NCBI GenBank assembly: GCA_965153355.1
Contig: OZ231126.1
Location: 57,412,001 to 57,476,000, forward strand
Length of the DNA stretch: 64,000 nucleotides
DNA from: Flaccisagitta enflata
Taxonomy: Eukaryota; Chaetognatha; Sagittoidea; Aphragmophora
Direction of reading: 5' to 3'
The notes under the pieces are model-generated. The model saw nothing but the letters and a program-made list of their open reading frames with translations. It searched no databases and had not been told where the DNA came from. Positions 22,531-33,067 of this stretch are shown here, piece by piece; the stretch's first letter is position 1, and each line of letters opens with the position of its first letter. The translations under genes and the position numbers were made by a program.

Positions 22531-22855
22531 CAGGGGTGTATATAGTTGAGCGGCTTTTGATTTTATTCCCCCCCCTGCCTTTGATTTTCTTCCCCGCGAC
22601 GCGTCGCGTTGCATTACAAAATCTATGATTTTCTTCCCCACAAAGCAATAAAACAGTACATTATAGGTTTGAATAGTGTTAAAATGTGTTGTAGTAAGCA
22701 GAGACTACCATTTGGAACTACCAAAAGTGTTAAATCCTCAAAAATTTCCTTTTTTCTTTTTTTTTAGCTTTTGATTTTTTTCCCCATCTCCAAACCCTTT
22801 GATTTCCCCCCCCCCCCCGCTGGGGGGTGGGAATGCTCAACTTTATAGACGCCTG
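22531..22855. mobile_element. hAT-type MITE with 8-bp TSD
   Basis: Begins CAGGGGTGTATATAGTTGAG and ends GCTCAACTTTATAGACGCCTG-like inverse (22,835-22,855), between exact 8-bp copies of CTAACTTC (22,523-22,530 and 22,856-22,863). The interior repeats TTTGATTTTCTTCCCC and long C runs. A partial relative is at 33,068-33,303. The 56.4-kb paralogue lacks it. Confidence 0.82.
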
Positions 22856-22951
22856 CTAACTTCTATCCCTCTATTGTCCTTCTATTGTGGCACATTTCAT
22901 ATGATCGTGCAATGAGGGATACCGAAATAAATAAAATGTGCAACAAAAAGT

Positions 22952-23083
22952 AAACAAGGCCGGATACACGGCAATCCAGTCGCGGATGGTTGGGCAGGGA
23001 GAGTAATACAAAAACCGGAATTCAAAAATGTGGCCTACCGACCTACACAGCAAGGTGTAGATTCGCGTGTCCGCGACTAAAAA
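22952..23083 (+). mobile_element. HINE element, short
   Basis: Complete ends: AAACAAGGCCGGATACACGG at the left, CGCGTGTCCGCGACTAAAAA at the right. The microsatellite is nearly lost (132 bp total). Confidence 0.8.
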
Positions 23084-23157
23084 TGTTAGTTTGAAGACAA
23101 TTCTACAACGAATTCATTTTTCAAAAATTGTTGAATTTTCTTAACTGGTAAAATGTT

Positions 23158-23208
23158 ACGGATGGACCAACAGACCTAGGTGTAGAGTCGCGTGCACGCG
23201 ACTAAAAA
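23158..23208 (+). mobile_element. HINE 3' end fragment
   Basis: GATGGACCAACAGACC microsatellite and the stem GTCGCGTGCACGCGAC followed by TAAAAA, then a G homopolymer. Confidence 0.7.
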
Positions 23209-23392
23209 GGGGGGGGGGGCGGTGAACGATCATGACTCACATTTCTGCTTAACAATAAAAGTCTATCAGTAGAAAAGTTAAATCCAGTTGCTCTATTAAA
23301 GATTTAGTGCTAAAAATAAATGCTGGAGGGAGATTTGGTCAAAAGCATTTGTATTGCAGGCTATCAAAACAAATATTGGCTTCCCCATACTA

Positions 23393-23988
23393 TTAAGGGA
23401 ATTGTCCCACCCAAATTCTCATTCTGTACAACGCCGCGTAGTTTCCATCTTTCGTCGCCAAAACTCGGACACCCAAGCACCGAAAGACTCTCGGCCCACA
23501 AACCGTTACAGGAGGTGTTCCCGCTACTCGCGATGTTTCCGCTACTCCCGATTTCCTCGCTACCCCCGCAACTCCAGCTTCTTCCACCGTTGTTCCCCAT
23601 CCCACTCGGCAACTGCGGATCTCTTCTCTCGATTCCATCTCACGTCCCGATCGATCTTCGCACAGAACAAACCAATCACCATTGGGTTTGCATTTGTAAT
23701 CATTAGATCCAACAAACTGCCACTTAATGGGCAACCAATCTTGAGCATGTTCGAGAGAGTACCCAGACTCTGCCTGATGAGGCATGAAGGAGATCTTGGT
23801 CGGAAAGACACCGGGATTTTGCCGAATTGGAACCATATCATCGCCACAAAAGGAGTTGTAGATGAGGCGAGTTGTTTCTTGCCCGAACACCAGAATTTTG
23901 AGGGGTCCTTTTGGATGCCATAATCGGCGCTGAAGTCATGTCTGAATTTGGAGTTGGCCTTCATCGTTCCGTCTTGGAAGTCTAATTC
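23393..23988 (-). pseudogene. Discoidin-like copy 2, intronless domain with frameshift
   Basis: After an acceptor (CCCCCGCAG) the homologous protein reads ELDFQDGTMKANSKFRHDFS, KDPSKFWCSGKK, FVAMIWFQF in one frame. Near 23,824 it shifts to RQNPGVFPTKISFMPH, LPIKWQFVGSNDYKC, DWFVLCEDRSG, a short Gly/Ala/Val linker, CGPRVFRCLGVRV and YAALYRMRIW, stop at 23393. It corresponds to copy 1 exons A, B and C fused without introns. The upstream exon at 24,150 delivers phase 1, which would read exon A out of frame and meet a stop. I therefore call it a disrupted copy, although assembly indels could mimic this. Confidence 0.65.
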
Positions 23989-24009
23989 CTGCGGGGGTTT
24001 CATTGCTTG

Positions 24010-24012
<3 letters not shown>

Positions 24013-24050
<38 letters not shown>
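24013..24050. repeat. (GA)n microsatellite
   Basis: GA repeat of about 38 bp in the intron just upstream of the copy 2 domain exon. Confidence 0.95.
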
Positions 24051-24051
<1 letters not shown>

Positions 24052-24149
24052 GCATAGACACAGACGGGCAAGTTGACCAGTGAAAAGAGCATTTGTCATG
24101 CATCAACGAATATAGCTAACAAATTAAATCCCAAAATCATTATCAATAC

Positions 24150-24235
24150 CTGTTGGAGGCGGCAAATGGATTGCTTGATTTGATCCACAACATGCTGAGA
24201 AATAACTAAGCTTCCCATCTACATCTTGTGTGACT
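24150..24235 (-). pseudogene. Discoidin-like copy 2, upstream exon
   Basis: 86-nt segment encoding VTQDVDGKLSYF, SACCGSNQ and PPPT(G), with donor CAACAG/GTATTG. It is homologous to the 15,677-15,768 exon of copy 3, with the same entry and exit phases. The acceptor proposed (CATAAG) has no pyrimidine tract. Upstream in the same frame is a hydrophobic stretch (GVITIIVVIRNTLIMF) that could be a signal anchor if no intron is present. Confidence 0.5.
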
Positions 24236-24239
24236 CTTA

Positions 24240-24950
24240 TGACCATCAACATCCAAATCCGAATAAACATGATTAGCGTGTTTCTAATGACGACAATAAT
24301 CGTGATTACTCCCGTCAATCGCGTTTTCAGCATCAACAAATGTTCATGAATTTCAACTGTCCCACAAAGGAGTGAGCGAAATAAGTGAGCCCCTGTGCAA
24401 AGCGAGATTGTAGAGCGAGTAATGCGCAACTGAGCGCTTAGCAGCGAGTGAGCGGAGTGAACGGTGCGGGTGAACAAACGCTGAAAACCTAATCATTACA
24501 AGTAGAGACAGGAAAAAGATTAGAGCCAGAAAAAAAAAATCTCTAAGGATGAGAGAGTAAACGCGAAATTTCGTCAGCCCTTTGAAGAACTGGAGAATAT
24601 CTAAATTCAAAGGATGGAAGGACGGCAATTCTCAAAACTACAAAGATGCTGCGCATTGCCGTACCTGTGTGGCAATTTGTGTGCACTGCGTTAAACAATA
24701 TGCACCGTATTTCTCCTAACTAACACCTCAGGCACTTATAATGCCTCATTATATCCATCGGCCCGTCCGCACCTCATCCTTTTATCCATCTGCACATCCA
24801 TCCCACCGTCCAACCCACCATCTCTCCGTCCATTTACCTGCACCTGTCTGTCCATCATTTTGTCTGTCTGTCTTTTTCCGTTCATCGGTCCCACTGTCAA
24901 AATTCAATGGCTATAAATCATCCAACGTTGGTTGTCTGATAGAGATGCGA
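24240..24950. other. No further gene recognised
   Basis: Region 5' of copy 2. CATCC/CCGTCC-like words (24,750-24,870) resemble a decayed HINE microsatellite. Confidence 0.35.
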
Positions 24951-24951
24951 G

Positions 24952-25268
24952 AATATTTTGGAAAAAAGTCGAAGATTCGAAGATTCGAAGACTTTTTGAG
25001 TTCCGCGAAGAAAAGTGGTTTTCCCTTTATCTTGTGAGTGGTTTGAGGAAATTGGTCAGTTTTTGAGGCCGCATGTCACTACGCATGAAATTAATAGCTC
25101 AGAAAGAACTAATTTTTCTCTTTCAGATGGCACCAAGCAGAATTCTGTGCGATCAATAGTTTTTGAGTAATGATTTTTTGAATCCCTATTTATTTTTTCG
25201 CATTTTTGTATTTTTCCCAAAAATGAGATATTGAGTTAGTTTTTGAACTTAAGCATGCTGGCAACAAA
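24952..25268. repeat. Microsatellite-linked dispersed repeat, copy 1
   Basis: Blocks in order: GTCGAAGATTCGAAGA, ACTACGCATGAAATTAATAG, CACCAAGCAGAATTCTGTGC, TTTTTCGCATTTTTG, GCATGCTGGCAACAAA. The last block leads straight into a GTCT/TC microsatellite. Copies: 25,939-26,240 and, inverted, 60,049-60,372. Confidence 0.75.
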
Positions 25269-25269
25269 A

Positions 25270-25356
25270 CTAATGTCCGTTAGTCTATTTGTCTGTTTGT
25301 CTGTTTGTCTCTCTGTCTGTCTGTCTGTCAGTCTGTCTATGTCTCTCTCTCTTTTT

Positions 25357-25402
<46 letters not shown>
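25270..25402. repeat. (GTCT)n-(TC)n compound microsatellite
   Basis: TCTG/TTTG tetranucleotides, a T run, then pure TC. Confidence 0.95.
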
Positions 25403-25406
<4 letters not shown>

Positions 25407-25840
25407 TGAGAATTTGGATGAAGCGACGATGGTACGAATGGAGATGATCAAAATTCAACGCCATCCGCGACGTCATCGCAAATTTGACGTCAAATTGCGC
25501 CACTACAGTCGTGCCGTTGGCCTTTGTGGCCAGTTCGAGGAAGATCGCGCCGTTGGCCTGCCGTGGCGTGTTCGAGGAAGACACACATCTCCGTCCGGGT
25601 GTCTGCGCTTATCAGTTTGAGCCCACTATGTGTCTGCCTGACTGCCTGTCTGCCTGTCCGTTTAACCCCCCCCTTTTTGCCCTCCATATGCAACGGAGCA
25701 TGGAAGCTGCTCTGAAGTCCTGAAGCCAAAGACATTCAGACAAAAACAAAAGATCATTCTAATTTGAATTAACCCAATACTTGAAATGTCACTCCTATAG
25801 ACTTGTAGTCTCGATGGCAGTAAACTATTCACTTCACTTC

Positions 25841-25845
<5 letters not shown>
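25403..25845. other. No gene recognised; 38-bp near-duplication
   Basis: GCCGTTGGCCT...GTTCGAGGAAGA occurs twice at about 25,514-25,590. Neither strand shows a recognisable protein. Confidence 0.35.

Positions 25846-25905
<60 letters not shown>
25846..25905. repeat. (TC)n microsatellite
   Basis: About 60 bp of TC with one TTT interruption. Confidence 0.95.
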
Positions 25906-25906
<1 letters not shown>

Positions 25907-25938
25907 CTCTTGTTTATTTGATTGTCTCTCTTTCCCTA

Positions 25939-26240
25939 GTTTGGAAAAAAGTTGAAGAATACCTTTGGCTTTTTTAAACCTACGGCGGAAATTGATTTTC
26001 CTTTTTTCTCATGGGTGATTTGGGGAAGTTGATACGCATGAAATCAATAGCTCAGAAAGAGCTAATTTTTCTCTTTCAGATGGCGCCAAGCAGAATTCTG
26101 TGCCATCAATAGTTTTCGAGTTAAGATTTTTTGAATCTTTTTTTTTATTTTTTCGCATTTTTGCATTTTTCCCAAAAATAAAATATTGAGTTAGTTGAAC
26201 TTTTAAATTTCCCTGATGATAATTGTGCATGCTGGCAACA
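25939..26240. repeat. Microsatellite-linked dispersed repeat, copy 2
   Basis: Same block order as 24,952-25,268, again ending GCATGCTGGCAACAAA and again followed at once by a long TC tract. Confidence 0.75.
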
Positions 26241-26247
26241 AATCTAG

Positions 26248-26405
<158 letters not shown>

Positions 26406-26679
26406 TCTTTCACTTTCTTATTTTCTCACTTTTGTTCTCTTTCAATTGACATTTACATGTTTTTTCCTGGAGAGCGAGAGCCGCCTTTATTGTACCAACA
26501 ATCGATAATTCAAGGATGGAATGAAGAGAAATATAAAAGGATTCGGAGCGCTTTTCCTCGCATTGGCACTCCTAGAGTCAGATTTCCTTTTCAATCTATT
26601 GAGCTAACAAAAGGGTTTGCCATATTCTTTGTATAAAGAGTGGATAATCCACACTCTTTTGGGCACACAATACAGCATG

Positions 26680-26680
26680 A

Positions 26681-26752
<72 letters not shown>

Positions 26753-26855
26753 GATTGTGTATGTGCTTGATTGTGTGTGTGTTTGTGTTTGTGTGTGTGT
26801 GGCTTGAATGTGTGTGTGTGTTTCTGTGTGTATCTGTAACTGTGTGTGTTTGTGT

Positions 26856-26930
<75 letters not shown>

Positions 26931-26936
26931 TGTGTG
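26680..26936. repeat. (GT)n microsatellite, interrupted
   Basis: Two long GT blocks with TTTG, GCTTG and GAATG interruptions. Thr/His- and Val/Cys-rich frames across it are artefacts. Confidence 0.96.
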
Positions 26937-27274
26937 TTTTTTTGTATGTGTTGCGTAGGTGAGTGCCAATGTGTGAGTTAGGGGGTGTTTCTCACCTCCC
27001 CTCCCATCTGCGACGATATTGGTTACTTGTTGGGACATTTGTTTTTATGGAACTCTCTCAATACAAAACAAATTAACATTTAGCAATAACGTTGAGGAAC
27101 TGAATCATCAGATTGATGCCACTGAATAAAGACTTGGTTTACTTCCACAAATTCTCCTTATATTTTCAAGTCCAATCTTTTAAATCTAGCCTGAACATTT
27201 CAAGATTTGTTGTCAGATCAACCATCAATCCAGCCATCTACACATCAATCTGTCCATAAAATTTTAGCTTTTAG
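26937..27274. other. No gene recognised
   Basis: Ordinary AT-rich DNA. Confidence 0.4.
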
Positions 27275-27465
27275 TAAATAAGGCCGGATACACGGCTACC
27301 CCAGTCGCGTGCGGGTGGGCAGGGGCCATATTTGAGGTCACTTGATCACTCGGGCAGGCGCAGTGAGGCAAAAGACCGCAAAAACCCAAAAAAAGTAAAG
27401 TGTGACGGACCGACGGACGGATGGACCAACGGACGGTGTAGAGTCTCGTAGCACGCGACTAAAAA
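27275..27465 (+). mobile_element. HINE element, complete
   Basis: AATAAGGCCGGATACACGGC, then CCAGTCGCGTGCGGGTGGGC, a middle with AAAAAAAGTAAAGTGTGACG, GACGGACC units, and the stem GTCTCGTAGCACGCGAC followed by TAAAAA (one arm mismatch). Nearly the same layout as 51,486-51,691. Confidence 0.85.
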
Positions 27466-27810
27466 CCGCTGGTTAACAAAAAAAAATAAAAAAATAAAAA
27501 AAAACTAAAATAAAACTTTGTCAACATTCTGACTATTCGGCAGGGAGACACATAGATTAACATAGTCGCGCAAACTGAGTAGAGATCATCGACCCTAGCT
27601 AAAAACCATTAGGTTATCTCAAGTTTCGTTTCCTTCAAATGTCTTCTCATAAGTTTCGACATTGTCTAAGCTAAATGTTGTTGCCGTTATGCCATCTCCG
27701 TCCTGTTTCTGCATTATTAGTAATGTTACCGAGCAAGCAATTAATCGAGCATTAATCGATTAAAATCTTGTATTAATTGCTCGAGCAAAACAAAAATCCT
27801 TGAAGGAAAG

Positions 27811-28083
27811 TTTTTAGTCGCGTGCTACGCGACTCTATAAGCCACTTTTCGGTCCGTCCGTCCGTCCGTCCGTCCGTCCGTCCATCCGTCCGTCCGTCCG
27901 TCCGTCCGTCCATCGGTCGGTCACAAAGTTGTTTTATAGACTTTTTATCGAGTTTTTCATGATTTTTAGAAGTGGAGAAGAAGCTTGGAGCAGTAAATAG
28001 CTATTTAAACTGTCTTTTTGAAAAAAAAGTTGTTTGTCTGTCTGTCTGCCTGACTTTTTTGAAAGTGCCGACACACGCGACTT
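27811..28083 (-). mobile_element. HINE element, CCAAGTTTCTT core type
   Basis: Minus orientation: stem GTCGCGTGCTACGCGAC at 27,816, GTCC microsatellite, core CTTGGAGCAGTAAATAG, ending ACACACGCGACTT. The subterminal GTCGCGTG matches the stem arm. Confidence 0.75.
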
Positions 28084-28097
28084 AGGTCTAATGACCT

Positions 28098-28216
28098 TGT
28101 TGTTCATTTGTTCAGAAAACGGCGAAAAAGTAAAAAGAGGACTGACTGACCGACCGACCGACCAACCAACCAACTGACATAGCGGGGTGTAGAGTCGCGT
28201 AGCACGCGACTAAAAA
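28098..28216 (+). mobile_element. HINE 3' part
   Basis: GACCGACC units then the stem GTCGCGTAGCACGCGAC and TAAAAA. The 5' end is not recognisable. Confidence 0.65.
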
Positions 28217-28260
28217 TTGTCTTCTCAAGTGGACATCCTATCCGAGATAAAATGAACTGA

Positions 28261-28449
28261 CCATTTTTTGAAAATACCGGTGAAAGGCCAGCAATCCTTG
28301 AAAAAGTATTTTGCGTGATAAAGACTCTCCCTCCCACTTCCGTTGAGGCTGAGCGCGCCTTCTCTGCTGCCGGGATGTTCGTGACTAAATTAAGATCCCG
28401 TTTAAGTGAGAAAACCATCTTCCTGAGGAAAAACTTGATATCTGAATGA
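28261..28449 (+). pseudogene. hAT transposase C-terminal (hATC) remnant
   Basis: 63-codon frame to a TGA at 28,447 containing LPPTSVEAERAFSAAGMF and KLRSRLSEKTIFLRKNLI, the hallmark hATC dimerisation motif of hAT transposases. The frame is stopped just upstream (AAC-TGA before 28,261), and the rest of the transposase is absent. It sits inside the inverted TGTTACCGAGC ends at 27,724 and 29,241. Confidence 0.85.
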
Positions 28450-28457
28450 ATTGTGAA

Positions 28458-28584
28458 AAAACAAGGCCAAGTAGGCCAATAAGGTGCGACGTGTGGATCG
28501 TCGAACGAATGCGTTACCCCACAGACAGACCGACCGACCGACAGACACAGCCAGTTATAGAGGTGCTTTGTCGCACCTGAAAAG
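28458..28584 (+). mobile_element. HINE element, AGGTGC stem type
   Basis: AAACAAGGCCAAGTAGGCC start, 5' motif AAGGTGCGACGTG, GACCGACC units, 3' stem AGGTGC-TTTGTC-GCACCT followed by GAAAAG. The arm sequence differs from the GTCGCG families and the 5' motif has changed in step. Confidence 0.8.
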
Positions 28585-28635
28585 TGTTCTGTGGTCCTCT
28601 ACGAAAAAAAACCTTAGTTGCTACAAAATAATTGC

Positions 28636-29020
28636 TTTTTTAGTCGCGTGCTACGCGACTCTATAAGCCACTTTTCGGTCCGTCGGTCGGTCTCTCCGTA
28701 AGTATGTCCGTCCGTCCGTCACAAAGTCCTTTGAAAGGTGTTAAAAATGTTTTTATAACATTCTAAACAATTTAATAAATTAATAAACACTTGTTGGTTG
28801 GTCTGTTGGTCAGTCGGTTTGTCTATCTGTCTGTCCATCCGTCTATCTGTATGTCCGTCAAAAAGTCTTTGAAAAGGTATTCTATTGCGTTTTTATGTCT
28901 CTTGATAGCAGAAAAGAAACTTGGAGCAGTAAACAGCTCTTTCCAATGTTTTTTTTTTATAAAGAACGTTCGTCTGTCTGTGTACCTGGCTTTTTTTTTT
29001 AAACGCCGACGCACGCGACT
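28636..29020 (-). mobile_element. HINE element, CCAAGTTTCTT core type
   Basis: Minus orientation: TTTTTAGTCGCGTGCTACGC, two GTCC/GGTC blocks, core CTTGGAGCAGTAAACAG, end GCCGACGCACGCGACTT. Confidence 0.78.
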
Positions 29021-29340
29021 TGTTTGTTTATTTCTAAACACTTTGAAACGTCTTACTGCTTTAAATATGATAAAAAAATCATCTTTTTCCCATTTCATTT
29101 CGTTTTTTTTTTTAGTGCTAGTGGCTAGGATACATAGCTATAGATTAATGAGAAAAATCTTCGAAATTGCTCGATTAATGCTCGAGCAAATGATATTCAG
29201 GCCAATTAATCATCGAGCAAAAATTTTTTTGCTCGGTAACATCACTATGCATTATATAGCAGACTATGTGATAAGCTTTTTGAGAATTGGTTCCCTCAGT
29301 CTCAGTCTACATATGTCTACATATGTCAGTTCCGTAAATA

Positions 29341-29414
29341 AAGGATGAATGAATGAATGAATGAATGAATGAATGAATGAATGAATGAATGAATGTATGA
29401 ATGTATGAATGAAT
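29341..29414. repeat. (GAAT)n microsatellite, possible LINE tail
   Basis: ATAAAGGATGAATGAATG... Several LINE families end in such a tetranucleotide tail, but no LINE coding sequence precedes it. Confidence 0.85.
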
Positions 29415-30520
29415 GTTATGTTCGTAACTTTTCCTCTTTATGAGAAACAAGTTTATAAGAACTGGTGGTTTTTGTTTTCTTTTTTTGAAAGCACAATGAA
29501 ATGAATATGTCCCAAAGGAAAAGTAGGCCAAGTCAGCCAACATATGACGGCGAGCATCTGACGGCAAGATTTAGTGTGTCAACGGGGATAAAAAAAGAAA
29601 ATTCTATGAGAATAAAAGTTAGAAAAAACATAAAAAGAATCATTGAGGTATATCCTAGTAAATACTTTATTGCAAAATTTGCATCCAAATAGTAAAAAAG
29701 AGCAAGTAAAGCTAACACTAACTAATTATTTTTACTTAAAAATATTCAAAATTCAATAATTTGTTCACTGATAGGAGGCTTGTCAAAATTATAACTTTGC
29801 ATGGAAAATGAAAAAACTCAAAAATGAAGAACATAGCCCCCTTCCAAACTTGATTATGAAGGGGGCTATGTTCTTAGAAATGCAAAATTTCTTTGCATTT
29901 GTGTGTCTTATAATTTTGACAGCAGCAATGAGATAAAAAATGCAAGCACAATTTTCTTAAAAATCTTTTTTTCCTTTGCTTTTCTCATATGAATTGCTGA
30001 TTTAAAGGTTCATTTGAGGTCAGCTCATGGCAGAGACATACACATAGAGTATTTCTGGAGACAATTTGTCTCATGAAAATATCTGTTGCATCATAATCAT
30101 TCAACTATAGTTGAAAAAATGGGGTGAAACACTAAATGTTGACATCAATTGCTCGCCGTCATATGCGCCATTCAGGTTGTAGAATGAATGGGTTTCCGAC
30201 TGACCAACAAACCAACGGCCTCTTAAAGACATGCTTATAGGTCTGGAAAAAAATTGTTAGACTCATAAAAAGAGAATTAAAAGAGTAAATGAAATATTTA
30301 AAATAAGACTATAATTTCTAGTATAAAAAAAAAAACAAATAAAAGATGAGAAGCGAAAATGAAATATAGAAAATGAAAAGTAATAGATATATTGTAAAAA
30401 AGAAATAAAAAAGAATATAAAAAAAATTGAAAAATGTTTTTTCAAAGGATCAAAAGAAAATGGCAAAGAATTTTATAGGAAGGAACAATAGGACATGAAA
30501 AAATGCTGTGTCTGTCTTTT
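29415..30520. other. No gene; one foldback element
   Basis: A foldback element spans 29,777-29,922 (outer GTCAAAATTATAA inverted; inner perfect 17-bp arms AAGAACATAGCCCCCTT at 29,827 and 29,859). A relative lies near 58,915-59,035. The rest is A/T-rich. Confidence 0.6.
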
Positions 30521-30521
30521 G

Positions 30522-30524
<3 letters not shown>

Positions 30525-30603
<79 letters not shown>
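30525..30603. repeat. (TC)n microsatellite
   Basis: About 79 bp of TC. Confidence 0.97.
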
Positions 30604-30606
<3 letters not shown>

Positions 30607-30795
30607 CCTGTCAGTCTGTAGATTGTGACGGTTTTTGACCATGATGTCGAGTGACCGTCACCATGGGGTGTGACTGTCGATTCCGACAGTCACGACATAA
30701 GTTCTCCTAACTCTAAAACTGAGTGACTGAAATACACTGAAAATTTTAGATGTACAATAGGAGAAAAAATGAAAATGAATTGAAAATCGAATTTG

Positions 30796-30962
30796 TCACT
30801 CTTCCAAATTCCACATTCTGATATTTCTGAGGGCGGCCGGCTTTTTGGCTCCGATGAGTCCCACGGCCTCGATTTTGAGCCCCAAGCACCGGAAACGACG
30901 CCAAGCAAACTCTTCCACCACTTGACAGCCGCGAACTTCGTCCACATTCTCGCAAGGACGTC
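30796..30962 (-). CDS. Discoidin-like gene copy 1, exon C (terminal)
   Basis: Terminal exon after acceptor CTCTCTCTCAG, entering in phase 1 and matching exon B. It encodes RPCENVDEVRGCQVVEE, WRRFRCLGLKIEAVG and AALRNIRMWNLEE, stop at 30796. FRCLGLKI...RMW is the closing strand pattern shared with copies 2 and 3. This copy has no repeat insertion between the halves, so exons A, B and C give a normal-sized domain of about 165 residues. Confidence 0.72.
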
Positions 30963-31401
30963 CTGAGAGAGAGAAGGATAGAAAGATTGAGTATACTTGT
31001 TGAGTGAACCTTAATCTTCCTTTAAAATCCTTGCGTGACCTCTTACAAGTTTTAAGATGCATTGCAGATGTAATGATTGCATTGGTGCCAAAATAATAAA
31101 ATTGGATCGAGAAGCGGAGTCATGCTGGTCCTACCCAAAGGGTCCTTGTGGAGTGATCCAATTGGATTTTGCATTCTGACATCATTATTTGTACCAATAA
31201 AATGTCAAATGAGATCAAGTTAGGTAACAACTAATAGGTTGACAAAGGTACCACCTGAGAGATCTTTGCAAAAAGTAACCTATGTACCCAAATGAAAATG
31301 CAGAGTTTATTATGGATGCCAATGAAATGAATATTCACTAAGAAAATGACTAGTAGAGTGACAAAAGTCCTACCTTAAAGATCCTTGCAGAGACTGACCC
31401 A

Positions 31402-32488
31402 GTCGGGTGTGTCAATATGCAAAAGCTCATCATCGTCAGGGAGTATGAAACTAGTAATTAAAAGACACTTACAGTGGGGTTAGTGGAATAACAGCTTAAA
31501 CTGGAGGAAGGTATTTAAGTGTCTTCAATGCATTTGACAAGTTTGATTTTAGAAATATAAGTTATTCACTCAATGCTTTTGTCCTTGAGTTTTTTTGTTG
31601 CTATGGAAACTAAAATCATTTTTTCATTTATAACCACTAAAATATCAATATTTTGAGAAATATTATTAGGGAACATTGCTTAAAATTGAATTTGCCACAA
31701 CTTTCTCCCAGTATATTCTGTAAGAATATTGCTCGTTTGGCTGTTGCTAGGGGGCATCACACCTAGCAACCGCTAAATGATGCTCCCTAGCAACGGCTAA
31801 ACGAGCAACATTCTTACAGGACATACAGTGGGAAAGTTGTAGCAAATTTAATTCGGAGCAATGTTCCCTAATAATATTTATCAAACTATTGATATTTTAG
31901 TTGTTAATAATGTTCAAAAAAATAAAATTGGTTTCCATAGCAACCAAAAAACTCAGGGACAAAAGCATCAAGTGAAGGACTTATATTTCAAATATCAAGT
32001 TAGTCAAATGAAATTAAGACACTTTAATACCTTCCTCCAGTTTAGGCTGTTATTCCACAAACCCCACTGTACCATTTTTATTTTTTTCAATTTTAGTTAT
32101 CTTCCGTTTTTTTAGCGCATGTAAAGATTGTCAAAAATATATGTACTTTTAGGGACTGTACCCAGTTTTGTTGAAAATGAGACTGATATATCATTTAGAA
32201 AATTATATCTTTTCTATTACTAAGTCTTCTTGTATAAAGGCAGAAGATTTTTACTAATTTTTTACAGTAAAAGGAATAAAAAACCAATGGGTTTTGATTT
32301 TTTTCCTTATTATCAATAATCCAGGTGAAAAACCCAGCTGCACTGCAATTTACAAATTAGGGGCTAAATATGGATTTAGAAAAAAACGGAAGATGAATGA
32401 AATTTTAAGTGTCTTAGAATTAATGTCCCAACACTCCCTGATGATGATGATCTGATCAAAAAACCTTTTGCATATTGACACACCCGAC
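31402..32488. mobile_element. TIR element inserted in a decayed exon unit
   Basis: Perfect 24-bp inverted ends beginning GTCGGGTGTGTCAATATGC, flanked by TGACCCA on both sides (shared duplication 7-9 bp, as ACTGACCCA also matches). No transposase. It carries its own mariner-type MITE. A second left end of the family is at about 32,704. Confidence 0.8.
31472..32069. mobile_element. Tc1/mariner-type MITE, palindromic, TA target
   Basis: CAGTGGGGTTAGTGGAATAA ends, inverted, flanked by TA. Arms of nearly 300 bp make it almost fully palindromic (CTAGCAACCGCTAAATGATG near the centre). Same family as 22,065-22,427. Confidence 0.9.
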
Positions 32489-33067
32489 TGACCCAATTTG
32501 AATTTTCAATGTAGACTTTATCTTGGATGCCAAAGTAAGGAAAACTAATTCAGAAATTGACTATCAGAGTGACAGAGGTTCTACCTGAAAGATCCTTGCA
32601 GAGACTGACCCAATCGAAGATTTCATTGCAGACTTTATCTTAGTTGCCAATGAAATGAAAACTGATTCAGAAATTGACTGGCAGAGTGACAAAGGTCCTA
32701 CCTTTGGGTGTGCCAATATGCAAAACATTATTCTTTGGAGATATCACACTAGGACAACATGGGGCTACTAATTTAAAGGCCTTCACCGTTTTTCTTTTTT
32801 CATATTTTGCTGATCTTCTATTTTATTCAAAACCCCTGTTTTGCCCCTAATTTGCATATCGTTGTAATCATGTAATTGACTTTATTTCATTTGCCATGTT
32901 TATTGAGAAGCTCGATTTATTTTTCATGGCACCATGAGGTGTAAAACTGAACAACAGCCTACTTTGTACCATCACATCAGAATCCCTTAACTGTAGAATG
33001 ATACTTCTTTGAGTAAATTTTCTTTTTCTTGGCAAACAAGAATATGGACATATCCTTTATTTTTAAT

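Larger units (their letters stand above)
27724..29241 (+). mobile_element. Decayed hAT transposon invaded by HINEs
   Basis: TGTTACCGAGCAA at 27,724 is inverted at the right end (TTGCTCGGTAACA, 29,229-29,241). Both ends carry subterminal TCGAGCA/TTAATCGA words, as hAT elements do. Between them lie a hAT transposase C-terminal remnant (28,261-28,449, plus strand) and four HINE insertions. No clear 8-bp target duplication is left. Confidence 0.55.

Noticed and set aside
28104-28418. Minus-strand 104-codon frame
   Set aside because: It lies antisense to the recognisable hATC motif on the plus strand.
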